Shown: positions 37,474 to 45,844, counted from the first letter of the stretch. The stretch is 64,000 nt of DNA from Phenylobacterium sp. LH3H17 (GCF_024298925.1 NZ_CP101283.1:1865001-1929000), one strand, 5' to 3'. Notes: generated by a model from the letters alone, not told the origin. Program-made: numbers and translations.

Positions 37474-39453
37474 ATGTTTTCAAAGATTTTGATCGCCAAC
37501 CGTGGCGAGATCGCGGTTCGGATCATTGGGACGTGCCGTCGGCTGGGGATCGCGACGGTGGTGGTCTATTCGGAGGCCGATGCGGATTCGCTGGCGGTGG
37601 AGCTGGCCGACGAGGCGGTGTTCATCGGCGGGGCGGCGGCCAGCGAGAGCTATCTGGTGGCCGACAAGATCGTGGCGGCGTGCCGCGAGACCGGGGCCGA
37701 GGCGGTGCATCCGGGCTTCGGGTTCCTGAGCGAGAACGCGGGCTTCGCCAGGCGGCTGGCCGATGAGGCGATCGTGTTCATCGGTCCCAACCCGGGCGCC
37801 ATCGAGGCGATGGGCGACAAGATCCAGAGCAAGCTGTTTGCGGTGAAGGCCGGGATCTCGGTGGTGCCGGGCCATGTGGGCGAGATCGACGACACGGACC
37901 ATGCGGTCAGGATCGCCGAGGAGATCGGCTATCCGGTGATGATCAAGGCCTCGGCCGGGGGCGGGGGCAAGGGCATCCGGGTGGCCTGGAGCCGCCAGGA
38001 TGTCGAGGAGGGCTTTCCGGCGGTGCGCTCGGAGGCCAAGTCCAGCTTCGGCGACGACCGCATCTTCATCGAGAAGTTCATCCAGAGTCCCCGGCACATC
38101 GAGATCCAGGTGCTGGGCGACAAGCACGGGAACGTGGTCCACCTGTTCGAGCGCGAGTGCTCGATCCAGCGCCGCAACCAGAAGGTCATCGAGGAGGCGC
38201 CGAGCCCGCTGCTGGACGAGGCGACCCGGGCGGCCATGGGCGCCCAGGCCGTGGCCCTGGCCAAGGCGGTCGCCTACGACAGCGCCGGCACGGTGGAGTT
38301 CGTGGCCGGTCAGGACAAGAGCTTCTACTTCCTGGAGATGAACACCCGGCTGCAGGTGGAGCATCCGGTCACCGAGCTGATCACGGGCCTGGACCTGGTC
38401 GAGCAGATGATCCGCGTAGCCTACGGCGAGAAGCTGGCCTTCCAGCAGTCGGACCTGAAGATCAACGGCTGGGCGATCGAGAGCCGGATCTATGCCGAGG
38501 ATCCCTATCGCGGCTTCCTGCCCTCGATCGGGCGGCTGGTCCGCTACGCCCCGCCCCAGGAGGGCAAGCTCGGCGAGATCGTGGTGCGCAACGACGCCGG
38601 GGTGCGCGAGGGCGACGAGATCTCGATGTTCTACGACCCGATGATCTCCAAGCTCTCGACCTGGGCGCCGACCCGGCTGGCGGCCATCGACGCCATGGGC
38701 CGGGCGCTGGAGGACTTCCACATCGAGGGCCCGGGCCAGAACATCCCGTTCCTGGCCGCGGTGATGGACCAGGACCGCTTCCGCTCGGGCCGGCTGTCGA
38801 CCAACTACATCAAGGACGAGTTCCCGCAGGGTTTCCACGGAACCTCGCCCACCGACTTCCAGCGTGACCTGATGGCCGCCGTCGCCTGCGCCATGCACAC
38901 CACGCTCACCGCCCGCTCGGCCCCGCAGCTGGTGCGCGACGAGTGGGTGGTGATCGAGAACGGCGAGCGCCGCCTGGTGCGGCTGGCCAATGGCGGCGAC
39001 GCCTTCCGGATCGAGTTCCTGGGCGAGGACCGCAGGCTCTCCCTGACTGAGATCGCCTGGACGCCCGGCCAGCCGGTGTTCCGCGGCCGGCTGGATGGAA
39101 CCGCCTTCACCGCCCAGGTCAAGCCGCTGGCCGAGGGCTTCGCCGTCCGCCATCGCGCCGCCTCAGCCCATGTCCTGGTGCTCACCCCCCGCTCGGCCGA
39201 GCTGCACGAGAAGCTGCCGCCGAAACAGGCCGCCGACACGTCGAAGATGATCCTGTCGCCCATGCCGGGCCTGGTGGTCTCCCTCGACGTCGCCGTCGGC
39301 CAGGAGGTCAAGACCGGCGAGCAGGTCGCCATCGTCGAGGCCATGAAGATGCAGAACATCATCCGCGCCGAGCGCGACGGAACCGTCAAGACTGTCGGGG
39401 CTGTGGCGGGAGCCAGCGTGGCGGCCGACGAAGTCCTCGTGGAGTTCGCGTGA
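37474..39453 (+). CDS. pccA: Propionyl/acyl-CoA carboxylase, biotin-carboxylase/biotin-carrier (alpha) subunit
   Basis: A 659-residue alpha subunit. The biotin carboxylase part begins FSKILIANRGEIAVRIIGTCRRLGIATV, with ATP-grasp motifs KASAGGGGKGIRVAW (about 152-166) and EMNTRLQVEHPVTELITGLDLVE (about 288-310); a BT-type linker domain follows; the biotinyl domain ends the protein with the biotinylation motif EAMKMQN (Lys about 628). It works with the beta subunit at 31508. Expected role is propionyl-CoA to methylmalonyl-CoA. No mutase gene is in the window. Confidence 0.93.
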   Translation: MFSKILIANRGEIAVRIIGTCRRLGIATVVVYSEADADSLAVELADEAVFIGGAAASESYLVADKIVAACRETGAEAVHPGFGFLSENAGFARRLADEAIVFIGPNPGAIEAMGDKIQSKLFAVKAGISVVPGHVGEIDDTDHAVRIAEEIGYPVMIKASAGGGGKGIRVAWSRQDVEEGFPAVRSEAKSSFGDDRIFIEKFIQSPRHIEIQVLGDKHGNVVHLFERECSIQRRNQKVIEEAPSPLLDEATRAAMGAQAVALAKAVAYDSAGTVEFVAGQDKSFYFLEMNTRLQVEHPVTELITGLDLVEQMIRVAYGEKLAFQQSDLKINGWAIESRIYAEDPYRGFLPSIGRLVRYAPPQEGKLGEIVVRNDAGVREGDEISMFYDPMISKLSTWAPTRLAAIDAMGRALEDFHIEGPGQNIPFLAAVMDQDRFRSGRLSTNYIKDEFPQGFHGTSPTDFQRDLMAAVACAMHTTLTARSAPQLVRDEWVVIENGERRLVRLANGGDAFRIEFLGEDRRLSLTEIAWTPGQPVFRGRLDGTAFTAQVKPLAEGFAVRHRAASAHVLVLTPRSAELHEKLPPKQAADTSKMILSPMPGLVVSLDVAVGQEVKTGEQVAIVEAMKMQNIIRAERDGTVKTVGAVAGASVAADEVLVEFA

Positions 39454-39496
39454 GCCCGGTCTATATTCACCGCCTCGACGTACGGAACCTTGCGGC

Positions 39497-39907
39497 ATGA
39501 ACGGCCAGACCGACTGGGGCGCCTTGTTCTTCAATGCCCAGGGGCGCGTCGCGCGCACCCCGTTCCTGGTGGCCGCCGCCGTCTTGCTGGGCCTGGCGGC
39601 GCTGTATGAGTCGGTGATCGGGGTAACCGTAACCCTGCACTGGGTGACCGGCTGGTTCGTCTATCCGGCCCTGTTCTATTGCGGCGCCTGCGTGCTCTCC
39701 AAACGCCTGCACGACCGCGGCCGCTCGGGCTGGTGGGCGGCGGTGATCCTGTTCGGCACGGTGGCCATCTGGCCGCAGCCGGTGGGATTCTTTGACTTTT
39801 TGTTCGGTCTCGTGCTGGTTTGGGCCGCTGTGGAGCTCGGGGTGATGGCTGGGGAGGCGGGAACCAACCGCTATGGGCCAAATCCGTTGAGGGCCGCGTT
39901 GGCCTGA
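39497..39907 (+). CDS. DUF805 membrane protein, first of two
   Basis: A 136-residue DUF805 inner-membrane protein with about four hydrophobic segments. The family signature KRLHDRGRSGWWA (about 70-82) and the terminal NRYGPNPLRA are present. The start GRVARTPFLVAAAVLLG resembles the usual GRxxRxxFW opening. Function unknown. A second DUF805 gene follows after 18 nt. Confidence 0.85.
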   Translation: MNGQTDWGALFFNAQGRVARTPFLVAAAVLLGLAALYESVIGVTVTLHWVTGWFVYPALFYCGACVLSKRLHDRGRSGWWAAVILFGTVAIWPQPVGFFDFLFGLVLVWAAVELGVMAGEAGTNRYGPNPLRAALA

Positions 39908-39925
39908 TCTCGTCGTGGGGACGAC

Positions 39926-40402
39926 ATGTTCAGATTCTTGTTTAACCCGAACGGCCGTCTGCGGCGGGCGATCTATGGCCTGACGGGCCTGGTCTATTTC
40001 GGCATCCTGAACCTGTTCCTGGGCGCCTATGTCTGGTCGACCTACGCCATGGGCGCGGGATGGTGGATGCGCAGCCTCAGCGGAATGATCCATGAGCCGC
40101 AGGCCACGATAGGCCTGGCGCTCGGGGCCCTGCACTGGTCGATCCTGGGCTTCGCCGCGGTGATGCTGTTCGCCGGTTCCACCGCGTCCTTCCTGGCGCT
40201 TTCGAGTCGCCGCCTCCACGACATGGGTCAGAGCGGCATGTGGACCCTGCTGGTGTTCCTGCCGGGAGTCGGAGCGCCGCTGCTGTTCGCCGCGCTCTGC
40301 GTCTTCCCCGGCGATCCAGAGGCGAATCGCTACGGCCCCAACCCGCGGCGTCCGGCCCCCGCAGCGAAACCCGCGGCTAGAGCGGCGCCTCGGCGGGCGT
40401 AA
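39926..40402 (+). CDS. DUF805 membrane protein, second of two
   Basis: A 158-residue DUF805 protein: NPNGRLRRAIYGLTG at the start, four hydrophobic segments, SSRRLHDMGQSGMWTLLVF (about 91-109) and NRYGPNPRRP (about 134-143). The last codons (ARAAPRRA and stop) lie within a 29-bp sequence that is repeated exactly at the 3' end of lipB, so its C-terminus may be shaped by that duplication. A structured repeat begins 9 nt after the stop. Confidence 0.85.
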   Translation: MFRFLFNPNGRLRRAIYGLTGLVYFGILNLFLGAYVWSTYAMGAGWWMRSLSGMIHEPQATIGLALGALHWSILGFAAVMLFAGSTASFLALSSRRLHDMGQSGMWTLLVFLPGVGAPLLFAALCVFPGDPEANRYGPNPRRPAPAAKPAARAAPRRA

Positions 40403-40405
40403 CCG
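40377..40405. repeat. 29-bp direct repeat, left copy
   Basis: A 29-bp sequence beginning CTAGAGCGGCGCC, identical to 40570-40598 and in the same orientation. It spans the last codons of the second DUF805 gene. Read on the minus strand it also encodes the last residues of LipB, so before separation the two genes probably overlapped tail-to-tail. The pair brackets repeat copy 2. Confidence 0.85.
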
Positions 40406-40411
40406 CCTTCC

Positions 40412-40555
40412 AGATCCTCCCCCAGCGCGCAGCGCGGTTTGGGGGAGGTGGCTCGGAGCGAAGCGGAGAGACGGAGGGGGTTGAAGCGCATTGAGCGAGT
40501 CAAAGTCCCCCTCAGTCGGCTTCGCCGACAGCTCCCCCAGGAGGGGAGCATCTTG
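40412..40555 (+). repeat. Interspersed structured repeat, copy 2
   Basis: Same element as at 19624 and 60526: AGATCCTCCCCC...GGGGGAGG, GGAGGGGG, TCAAAGTCCCCCTCAGTC, a GTCGGC-TTC-GCCGAC hairpin and a GCTCCCC...GGGGAGC hairpin. It starts 9 nt after the DUF805 stop. It lies between convergent genes and inside the segment bounded by the 29-bp direct repeats. The hairpins and the lack of any U-run suggest an RNA-level or mobile role rather than a standard terminator. Confidence 0.85.
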
Positions 40556-40569
40556 GGTTAGAAGACTGC

Positions 40570-40598
40570 CTAGAGCGGCGCCTCGGCGGGCGTAACCG
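40570..40598. repeat. 29-bp direct repeat, right copy
   Basis: Exact copy of 40377-40405. It contains the lipB stop codon (CTA on the plus strand) and the codons for the final VTPAEAPL. The distance between the two copies is 193 bp from start to start. Confidence 0.85.
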
Positions 40599-41286
40599 GC
40601 CCGAAAACCTCGATAAAACTCGCCTTCAGGGCCGCGTCGGCCTCATCCATGGTCACCGGCAGGCCCAGATCGACCAGGCTGGTCACCCCGTATTGGGTCT
40701 GGCCACAGGGCACGATGCCGTCGAAATGGCCGAGATCAGGTTCGACGTTCAGCGAAATCCCGTGGAACGAGACCCAGCGGCGCAGCTTCACTCCGATGGC
40801 GGCGATCTTATCCTCTCGGGTCGGAAGGCCGGGGGCCCGGCGCTCCACCCAGACCCCGACCCGGCCCTCGCGAATCTCGCCCTCGACGTTGAAATGGCCG
40901 AGGGCGCCGACGATCCAGGCCTCCAGGCTCGCGACGAAGGCGCGCACGTCACGGCCACGCTTGGTCAGGTCCAGCATCACATAGGCCACCCGCTGGCCCG
41001 GCCCATGATAGGTGTACTGGCCGCCGCGGCCGCTCTCGAACACCGGAAAACGGTCGGGCGCCAGCAGGTCGCCGGCCTTCGACGAGACCCCGGCGGTGTA
41101 AAGCGGGGGGTGTTCCAGCAGCCAGATCAGTTCCGGCGCTTCCCCGGCCGCGATGGCCGCGGCGCGAGCCTCCATGGCCGCCACGGCCTCGAGATAGCCG
41201 ACCGGCCCGCGCGAGATCGCCCAGCCGGCGGCCAGCCCGTCCGGGCGTCCGAAAATCGGGGCGGGGTTTAACACGTGGTCAAGCAT
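40570..41286 (-). CDS. lipB: Lipoyl(octanoyl) transferase
   Basis: LipB, 238 residues, transferring octanoate from acyl-carrier protein to lipoyl domains of the 2-oxoacid dehydrogenases and GcvH. It shows [38 protein letters not shown] (about 88-107), the Lys-containing [20 protein letters not shown] and the catalytic Cys in [14 protein letters not shown] (about 193-206). The C-terminal codons are within the right copy of the 29-bp duplication. Confidence 0.95.
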   Translation of the reverse strand: MLDHVLNPAPIFGRPDGLAAGWAISRGPVGYLEAVAAMEARAAAIAAGEAPELIWLLEHPPLYTAGVSSKAGDLLAPDRFPVFESGRGGQYTYHGPGQRVAYVMLDLTKRGRDVRAFVASLEAWIVGALGHFNVEGEIREGRVGVWVERRAPGLPTREDKIAAIGVKLRRWVSFHGISLNVEPDLGHFDGIVPCGQTQYGVTSLVDLGLPVTMDEADAALKASFIEVFGPVTPAEAPL

Positions 41287-41361
41287 GTCGGCTCAATGTG
41301 GGGGCAGGTGGGCCCAACTCAAAGCCTGCCCTGTATCTTAGGGTTTCAAAGGTTTTCCGTC

Positions 41362-41613
41362 TTGAGTCAGGTCAACGCCGTCAATGTCGAGATCTCGGTC
41401 CTGCTCGGCCGCTCGACTCTTCCCATGCAGCAGCTCCTGCGCATGGGCCGCGGCGCGGTGATCCCGCTCGACGCCGGGGTGAACGAGGAAGTCTGGATTC
41501 TGGCCAACAACCATCCCGTCGCCCGCGGGGAGATCCAGATCAATGACGATCGCATCTCGATCGCCGTCACCCGTGCGGCCAATGTGTACGACTTCATGGC
41601 CGGCGGGCAGTAG
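41362..41613 (+). CDS. FliN-like flagellar motor switch protein
   Basis: An 83-residue protein with a complete SpoA/FliN C-terminal domain: NAVNVEISVLLGRSTLPMQQLLRMGRGAVIPLD (about 4-36), VWILANNHPVARGEIQI and a final TRAANVYDFMAGG. FliN with FliM forms the C-ring that controls motor switching. No ATG precedes the conserved region; the TTG at 41362 has AAAGG about 9 nt upstream and is chosen. It stands alone, far from any flagellar operon in the window. It could be the main FliN or a small paralogue. Confidence 0.8.
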   Translation: MSQVNAVNVEISVLLGRSTLPMQQLLRMGRGAVIPLDAGVNEEVWILANNHPVARGEIQINDDRISIAVTRAANVYDFMAGGQ

Positions 41614-41661
41614 GGCTTTCCAAAGCGCTGGAGGTTTGCTACCTGCCGCGCCTCACCACGA

Positions 41662-41746
41662 GCGGTCGTGGCGGAATTGGTAGACGCGCAGCGTTGAGGT
41701 CGCTGTGGGGCAACCCGTGGAAGTTCGAGTCTTCTCGACCGCACCA
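41662..41746 (+). tRNA. tRNA-Leu (anticodon GAG)
   Basis: An 85-nt class II tRNA. The acceptor stem GCGGTCG pairs with CGACCGC, followed by discriminator A and an encoded CCA (41744-41746). The D-loop contains GGAATTGGTAGACGC. The anticodon stem CAGCG/CGCTG frames the loop TTGAGGT with anticodon GAG. The long variable arm (TGGGGCAACCCGT) is typical of leucine tRNAs, and the T-arm contains GTTCGAGTC. Confidence 0.95.
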
Positions 41747-41809
41747 GTGAATCAAGGTCTTCAACAGCCATAGAGCAAACCGTCAGTCCGAAAGCCCAGG
41801 GAGGTCCGC

Positions 41810-43240
41810 ATGAGCCGCGAAACGGCCGACCTGTCCGAAGCCCGTGACGACATCGCTCCTGATCTGGAAGAAGACCTGGAAGACCTCGCGTTAGGCGAGG
41901 ACTACGCCCTAAATCCGGACTTCGTCGCGATGGTGGTGGACGCCGCCGATCGCGGCGACGCCGAGCGCCTGCGCGAGCTGCTGGGCGCCCTGCACCCGGC
42001 CGACGTGGCCGATCTGATGGGTTTCCTGTCGGCCGACTACCGCGAGGAGATCTTGGCGCACCTGGCGCCGGAAGCCCTGGCCGAGATCCTTTCCGAGCTC
42101 GACACAGACATCCGCGAGGAGGTCCTGGAGACCGTCTCGCCCGGGGTGCTGGCCAAGGCGCTGGAGGAGCTCGATTCCGACGACGCGGCCGACGTGGTCG
42201 ACGACCTGGAGGACGACAAGCGCGCCCAGGTCCTGGCGGCCATGCCCGAGAACGAGCGGACGGCCATCGAGAGCTCGCTCAGCTACGAGGACGAGACCGC
42301 TGGGCGCCTGATGCAGCGCGAGGTGGTGGCGGCCCCGCAGTTCTGGACGGTCGGCCAGACCATCGACCACTTCCGCAAGGAGGCCGACGACCTGCCGGAG
42401 CTGTTCTTCGACGTATATGTGGTCGATCCCAGCTACCGGCCCGTGGGCGCCTGTCCGGTCAGCCATCTGCTGCGCGCCCGCCGCGACACGCCGCTGGCCA
42501 GCATCATGGAGCCCGTCACCGAGATCCCGGTCGGCATGGACCAGGAGGAGGTGGCCTACATCTTCGACAAGTACCACCTGATCTCGGCCCCCGTGGTGGA
42601 GCCCGGCGGGCGGCTGGTGGGCCAGATCACCGTCGACGACATCGTCGGCGTCATCCAGGACGAGAGCGAAGAGGACATCCTGGCCCTGGCCGGCGTGTCC
42701 GACGCCGGCCGCAACGCCGACATCCTCGACATCATCCGCGCCCGGCTGCCCTGGCTGATGGTCAACACCGTCACCGCCGCCCTGGCCGCCGGCGTGATCC
42801 GCGCCTTCGAGGGCGAAATCGGCAAGCTGGTGACCCTGGCGGTGCTGATGCCCATCGTGGCGTCGCTGGGCGGCAACGCCGGGACCCAGGCCCTGGCGGT
42901 CGCGGTGCGCGCGCTCGCCAGCAAGGAGCTGTCGGACGTCAACGCCTACCGCGTCGTCGTTCGCGAGATGGTGGTCGGCCTGGCCAATGGCGCGGCCCTG
43001 GCGGTGGTCACGGGCGGCGTCGTCTACGCCCTGTTCGGCAATGTCCTGCTCAGCGTCACCTTCGGCCTGGCCCTGGTCATCAACCTGTTCGTGGCTTCCC
43101 TGGCCGGGGTCCTGGCGCCGCTCGCCCTGGAGAAGATGGGGCGCGATCCGGCGGTCTCGTCGTCGGTCTTCGTCACCTTCGCGACAGACTTCACAGGTTT
43201 CTTCGCCTTCCTGGGCCTGGCGGCGCTGATCCTGATCTGA
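41810..43240 (+). CDS. mgtE: Magnesium transporter MgtE
   Basis: MgtE, 476 residues, a Mg2+ channel gated by intracellular Mg2+. The acidic N-domain (about 30-160, HPADVADLMGFL, DDAADVVDDLEDDKRAQVL), two CBS domains (about 170-290, including SIMEPVTEIPVGMDQEEVAYIFDKY and GRLVGQITVDDIVGVI) and five C-terminal TM segments with the selectivity region PIVASLGGNAGTQALAVAVRAL are all present. The ATG at 41810 has GGGAGG just upstream. Confidence 0.94.
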   Translation: MSRETADLSEARDDIAPDLEEDLEDLALGEDYALNPDFVAMVVDAADRGDAERLRELLGALHPADVADLMGFLSADYREEILAHLAPEALAEILSELDTDIREEVLETVSPGVLAKALEELDSDDAADVVDDLEDDKRAQVLAAMPENERTAIESSLSYEDETAGRLMQREVVAAPQFWTVGQTIDHFRKEADDLPELFFDVYVVDPSYRPVGACPVSHLLRARRDTPLASIMEPVTEIPVGMDQEEVAYIFDKYHLISAPVVEPGGRLVGQITVDDIVGVIQDESEEDILALAGVSDAGRNADILDIIRARLPWLMVNTVTAALAAGVIRAFEGEIGKLVTLAVLMPIVASLGGNAGTQALAVAVRALASKELSDVNAYRVVVREMVVGLANGAALAVVTGGVVYALFGNVLLSVTFGLALVINLFVASLAGVLAPLALEKMGRDPAVSSSVFVTFATDFTGFFAFLGLAALILI

Positions 43241-43241
43241 T

Positions 43242-43257
43242 CGGCCCCTATCTTGCG
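43242..43257 (+). promoter_or_regulatory. Sigma-54-like promoter before spmX
   Basis: CGGCCC-CTATC-TTGC keeps the -24 GG (43243-43244) and -12 GC (43255-43256) with exactly 10 nt between them and the full TTGC, in the pattern TGGCAC-N5-TTGC. It lies 44 nt before the spmX start and immediately after the mgtE stop. In Caulobacter crescentus spmX is activated by the sigma-54 regulator TacA, so the location fits. A two-block match by eye. Confidence 0.5.
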
Positions 43258-43299
43258 GGCCGAGGGGGTAGCGCCCCGGCGCCTGTGTCAGGATGGGTC

Positions 43300-44547
43300 A
43301 TGTCGACCATGAAACCGCGTCATCGGATATCCCGCGCCGCGATCGATCTGATCAAGCGGTTCGAGGGATACCGCCGCAAGTCGGCCCAGCTTCCGGGCGG
43401 CGGCTGGACGATCGGCTATGGCCACACCCTGACGGCCCGCGAAGGCGTCGAGGTCTCGGAGAGCGACGCCGAGGCCCTGCTGCTCTACGACCTGATCGCC
43501 GTCGCCCACGCGGTGAATGAGCACGTCTTCGCCCCACTGACCCAGAACCAGTTCGATGCCCTGGTCGCCTTCGCGTTCAATATCGGCGTCGAGAACTTCC
43601 AGCGTTCCTCGGTCCTGCGCCGCCTGAACGAAGGCCAACTTCTGCAGGCCGCCTGCGCCATGGAGCTGTGGCGCAAGGCTGATTTCGACGGCGAGCGGAT
43701 CGTGGTCGACGCCCTGGTGCGTCGCAGGTCTGTCGAGAAGACCCTGTTCCTGACCCCGCCGGGCGGCTTCGTACCCGCGCCGACGCCGATCCTGCCGCCC
43801 AATGTGGACATGGATTCGCAAGGGGTCGTGCCCCGCCAGGTTCCCACCGCCCTGACCGTGCCCCTGGACGGCGAGCATACCTTCATCGAGCGCGACGAAG
43901 TCCTGCCGCCCCCGGTCGAGCCGGACGAGGGCGAGGCCAGCCCCGCGCTCAGCGCGGCTGAGGCGGTCACCTCGCGACTGTCGACCATCTTCGCCGAGCC
44001 ACAGGCCGCCGAGCCGCCCGGGCCCGAGGCGCAAGACGCCCTTGTGCTCACCCCGCCCGAGGAGGACTTCAGCCGCGAGGCGTTGAACCGCGTCGCGCCG
44101 GAGACGCCCGAGCCGGCAAACGAGCCCGAGCCGAGCCTGTTCGATCCCCCGCTGACGGTCGCCAACGATCTCGTCGAGGCGCCTGCCGCATCGGAACCCG
44201 AGCCTGAACCCGTCACCGGGCCGGAGGCCGCGGTGGAAGCTCCCACCGCCGAGACCGCGGCCGACGAGCCCATGGTTCTGCTGCGGGAGCCGGCGCGGGC
44301 CAAGCCTTCGCTGCTGGTCCCCGCCGTCCTGGCGGTGGCCGGGATCGGCATCTTCAGCGGCGGCGTCCTGAGCGGCGTCAACAACATGAACACCCTGGCC
44401 TGGATCGCCGGCGTGATCGGCATCGGCCTCTTCGCCGTGGCGGTCTATCAGCTGCTGGACCGTCTCGGACAGGTGGAGCCCGACGAGGCCTTCGCGTACG
44501 AAACCGACGACGAAATTGACGCTGCGGAAGACGACCGCGACCAATAG
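43300..44547 (+). CDS. spmX: SpmX-like polar localisation factor (lysozyme-derived)
   Basis: A 415-residue protein with an N-terminal GH24 muramidase domain (about 5-150; ISRAAIDLIKRFEGYRRKSA, GWTIGYGHT), a Pro/Glu/Ala-rich acidic middle (about 160-340) and two C-terminal TM segments (about 345-370 and 374-398). This is the layout of Caulobacter SpmX, which recruits the kinase DivJ to the stalked pole. The T4-type triad is altered: Glu22 and Thr37 are kept but the Asp position is Leu31, as in detoxified SpmX domains. The ATG at 43300 has AGGA 6 nt upstream. A prophage endolysin would lack the linker and TM pair. Confidence 0.88.
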   Translation: MSTMKPRHRISRAAIDLIKRFEGYRRKSAQLPGGGWTIGYGHTLTAREGVEVSESDAEALLLYDLIAVAHAVNEHVFAPLTQNQFDALVAFAFNIGVENFQRSSVLRRLNEGQLLQAACAMELWRKADFDGERIVVDALVRRRSVEKTLFLTPPGGFVPAPTPILPPNVDMDSQGVVPRQVPTALTVPLDGEHTFIERDEVLPPPVEPDEGEASPALSAAEAVTSRLSTIFAEPQAAEPPGPEAQDALVLTPPEEDFSREALNRVAPETPEPANEPEPSLFDPPLTVANDLVEAPAASEPEPEPVTGPEAAVEAPTAETAADEPMVLLREPARAKPSLLVPAVLAVAGIGIFSGGVLSGVNNMNTLAWIAGVIGIGLFAVAVYQLLDRLGQVEPDEAFAYETDDEIDAAEDDRDQ

Positions 44548-44595
44548 CAGCGGGCCGGTTCCGCACCGGCGCCGCATCATGCTAGGGCTTCGCCC

Positions 44596-45009
44596 ATGGC
44601 GCGAGTCCTCCCTCTGTCCTGCTGTTTGGCCCTGCTGGCGCTCGGCGGCTGCGCGAGCCTGAGCGGTCCGGCCTGTCCCGTGGGCCAGGAGCCCATGCGC
44701 ACCGCCCAGCTCTTCTTCGGCCGCAACATCGGCCACAAGCCCGGGGTGTCGGAGGCCGACTTCCGCGCGTTCGTCGACCAGGAGCTGACCCCGCGCTTCC
44801 CGGAAGGCCTCACCGTCCTGGACGGCGGCGGCCAATGGAAGGGCGACGAGAACAAGATGATCCGCGAGGCGTCGAAGGTGGTCGTCCTGGTCCTGCCCCT
44901 GCGGGGTGATTCCGGCGACAAGCTGGACGCCGCGCGCCGGGCCTATGTCCGCAAGTTCCACCAGGACTCGGTGATGCTGGTCACCCAGCCGGCCTGCGTG
45001 GCGTTCTAG
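44596..45009 (+). CDS. DUF3574 lipoprotein
   Basis: A 137-residue lipoprotein with signal MARVLPLSCCLALLALGGC (lipobox LGGC, Cys19). The mature domain is DUF3574: TAQLFFGRNIGHKPGVSEADFRAFVDQELTPRFPEGLTVLDGGGQW (about 36-81) and a final KFHQDSVMLVTQPACVAF. Function unknown; in this superfamily the beta-rich fold is presumed to bind small ligands. Overlaps the convergent HTH gene by 4 nt. Confidence 0.86.
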   Translation: MARVLPLSCCLALLALGGCASLSGPACPVGQEPMRTAQLFFGRNIGHKPGVSEADFRAFVDQELTPRFPEGLTVLDGGGQWKGDENKMIREASKVVVLVLPLRGDSGDKLDAARRAYVRKFHQDSVMLVTQPACVAF

Positions 45010-45812
45010 TCCAACCCTCCGGCCATGGTCCGCAGGGCCTCGGCCGTGGCGGTGTCGGCCGGGAAGAAGGTCTCCAGCGTCAGTTCCTGCAGGGTCACGT
45101 CCACAGGCGTGCCGAACACCGTGGTGGTGCTGAAGAACGACAACACCCCGGCCGGAGTGTTGAGCTGGAAGGGGATCGCCACCCCGCCATACTCGTCCGA
45201 GGCCTTGCGCGGCGGCTGGCCGCCGGGGATGGGATAGGCCCGGAGCTCGGTCAGCAGCTGGCCCAGGCGCGCATCGGCGGTCAGCTCGACCTCCCGGCGC
45301 AGGCGGTCCAGCAGATGGGCGCGCCACTCATGAAGGTTGGCCACCCGCGCCGCGAGGCCCCTGGGGTGCAGTGTCAGGCGCAGGACGTTGGTCGGCGCGG
45401 CCAGCAACTCGGGATCGACCCCGTCCAGCAGCATCGGAATCATACGGTTGGCGCTGACCAGGTTCCAGCCGCGGTCGACAGCGAGGGCCGGGAAGGGTTC
45501 GTGGCCCTTCAGGATAATGTCCACAGCCCGGCGAGCGGCGGCCAGCGCCGGGTCGTCCAGGGCCCGCTGCGGGAAGACCGGCGCGAAACCGGCGGCGACC
45601 AGGATCACATTGCGCTCCCGGAGCGGGATTTCGAGCTGGTCGGCCAGGCGCAGGACCATGTCGCGGCTCGGCTGGGCCCGGCCGGTCTCGAGGAAGCTCA
45701 GGTGGCGCGTGGAGATCTCGGCGTCGAGGGCCAGGTCGAGTTGGCTCAACCGGCGGCGCTGGCGCCACTCCCGGAGGTGGTCGCCCACCGCGGCTGCAGA
45801 TGACATGCTCAT
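45006..45812 (-). CDS. XRE-family regulator with MmyB-like ligand-binding domain
   Basis: A 268-residue regulator: N-terminal HTH_XRE (GDHLREWRQRRRLSQLDLALDAEISTRHLSFLETGRAQPSRD, about 10-51) and a C-terminal MmyB-like PAS-type domain (DRGWNLVSANRMIPMLLDGVDPELL, about 113-137; LNTPAGVLSFFSTTTVFGTPVDVTLQELTLETFFPAD). Start ATG 45812; an internal ATG two codons later is equally possible. Such regulators usually repress a neighbouring oxidoreductase gene, which is not present here; the divergent neighbour is a sigma-factor remnant. Confidence 0.9.
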   Translation of the reverse strand: MSMSSAAAVGDHLREWRQRRRLSQLDLALDAEISTRHLSFLETGRAQPSRDMVLRLADQLEIPLRERNVILVAAGFAPVFPQRALDDPALAAARRAVDIILKGHEPFPALAVDRGWNLVSANRMIPMLLDGVDPELLAAPTNVLRLTLHPRGLAARVANLHEWRAHLLDRLRREVELTADARLGQLLTELRAYPIPGGQPPRKASDEYGGVAIPFQLNTPAGVLSFFSTTTVFGTPVDVTLQELTLETFFPADTATAEALRTMAGGLD

Positions 45813-45844
45813 GCCGGGACCATACCGAGGCCGGCTTCCAGGCT

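Noticed and set aside
40592..40600. Tn-type terminal inverted repeats at the 29-bp duplication
   Set aside because: The sequences are direct, not inverted, and no transposase-like frame or terminal inverted repeat is present.
43300..44547. Prophage endolysin (GH24 lysozyme)
   Set aside because: The long acidic linker, two C-terminal TM segments, loss of the catalytic Asp and absence of any phage neighbours fit SpmX instead.
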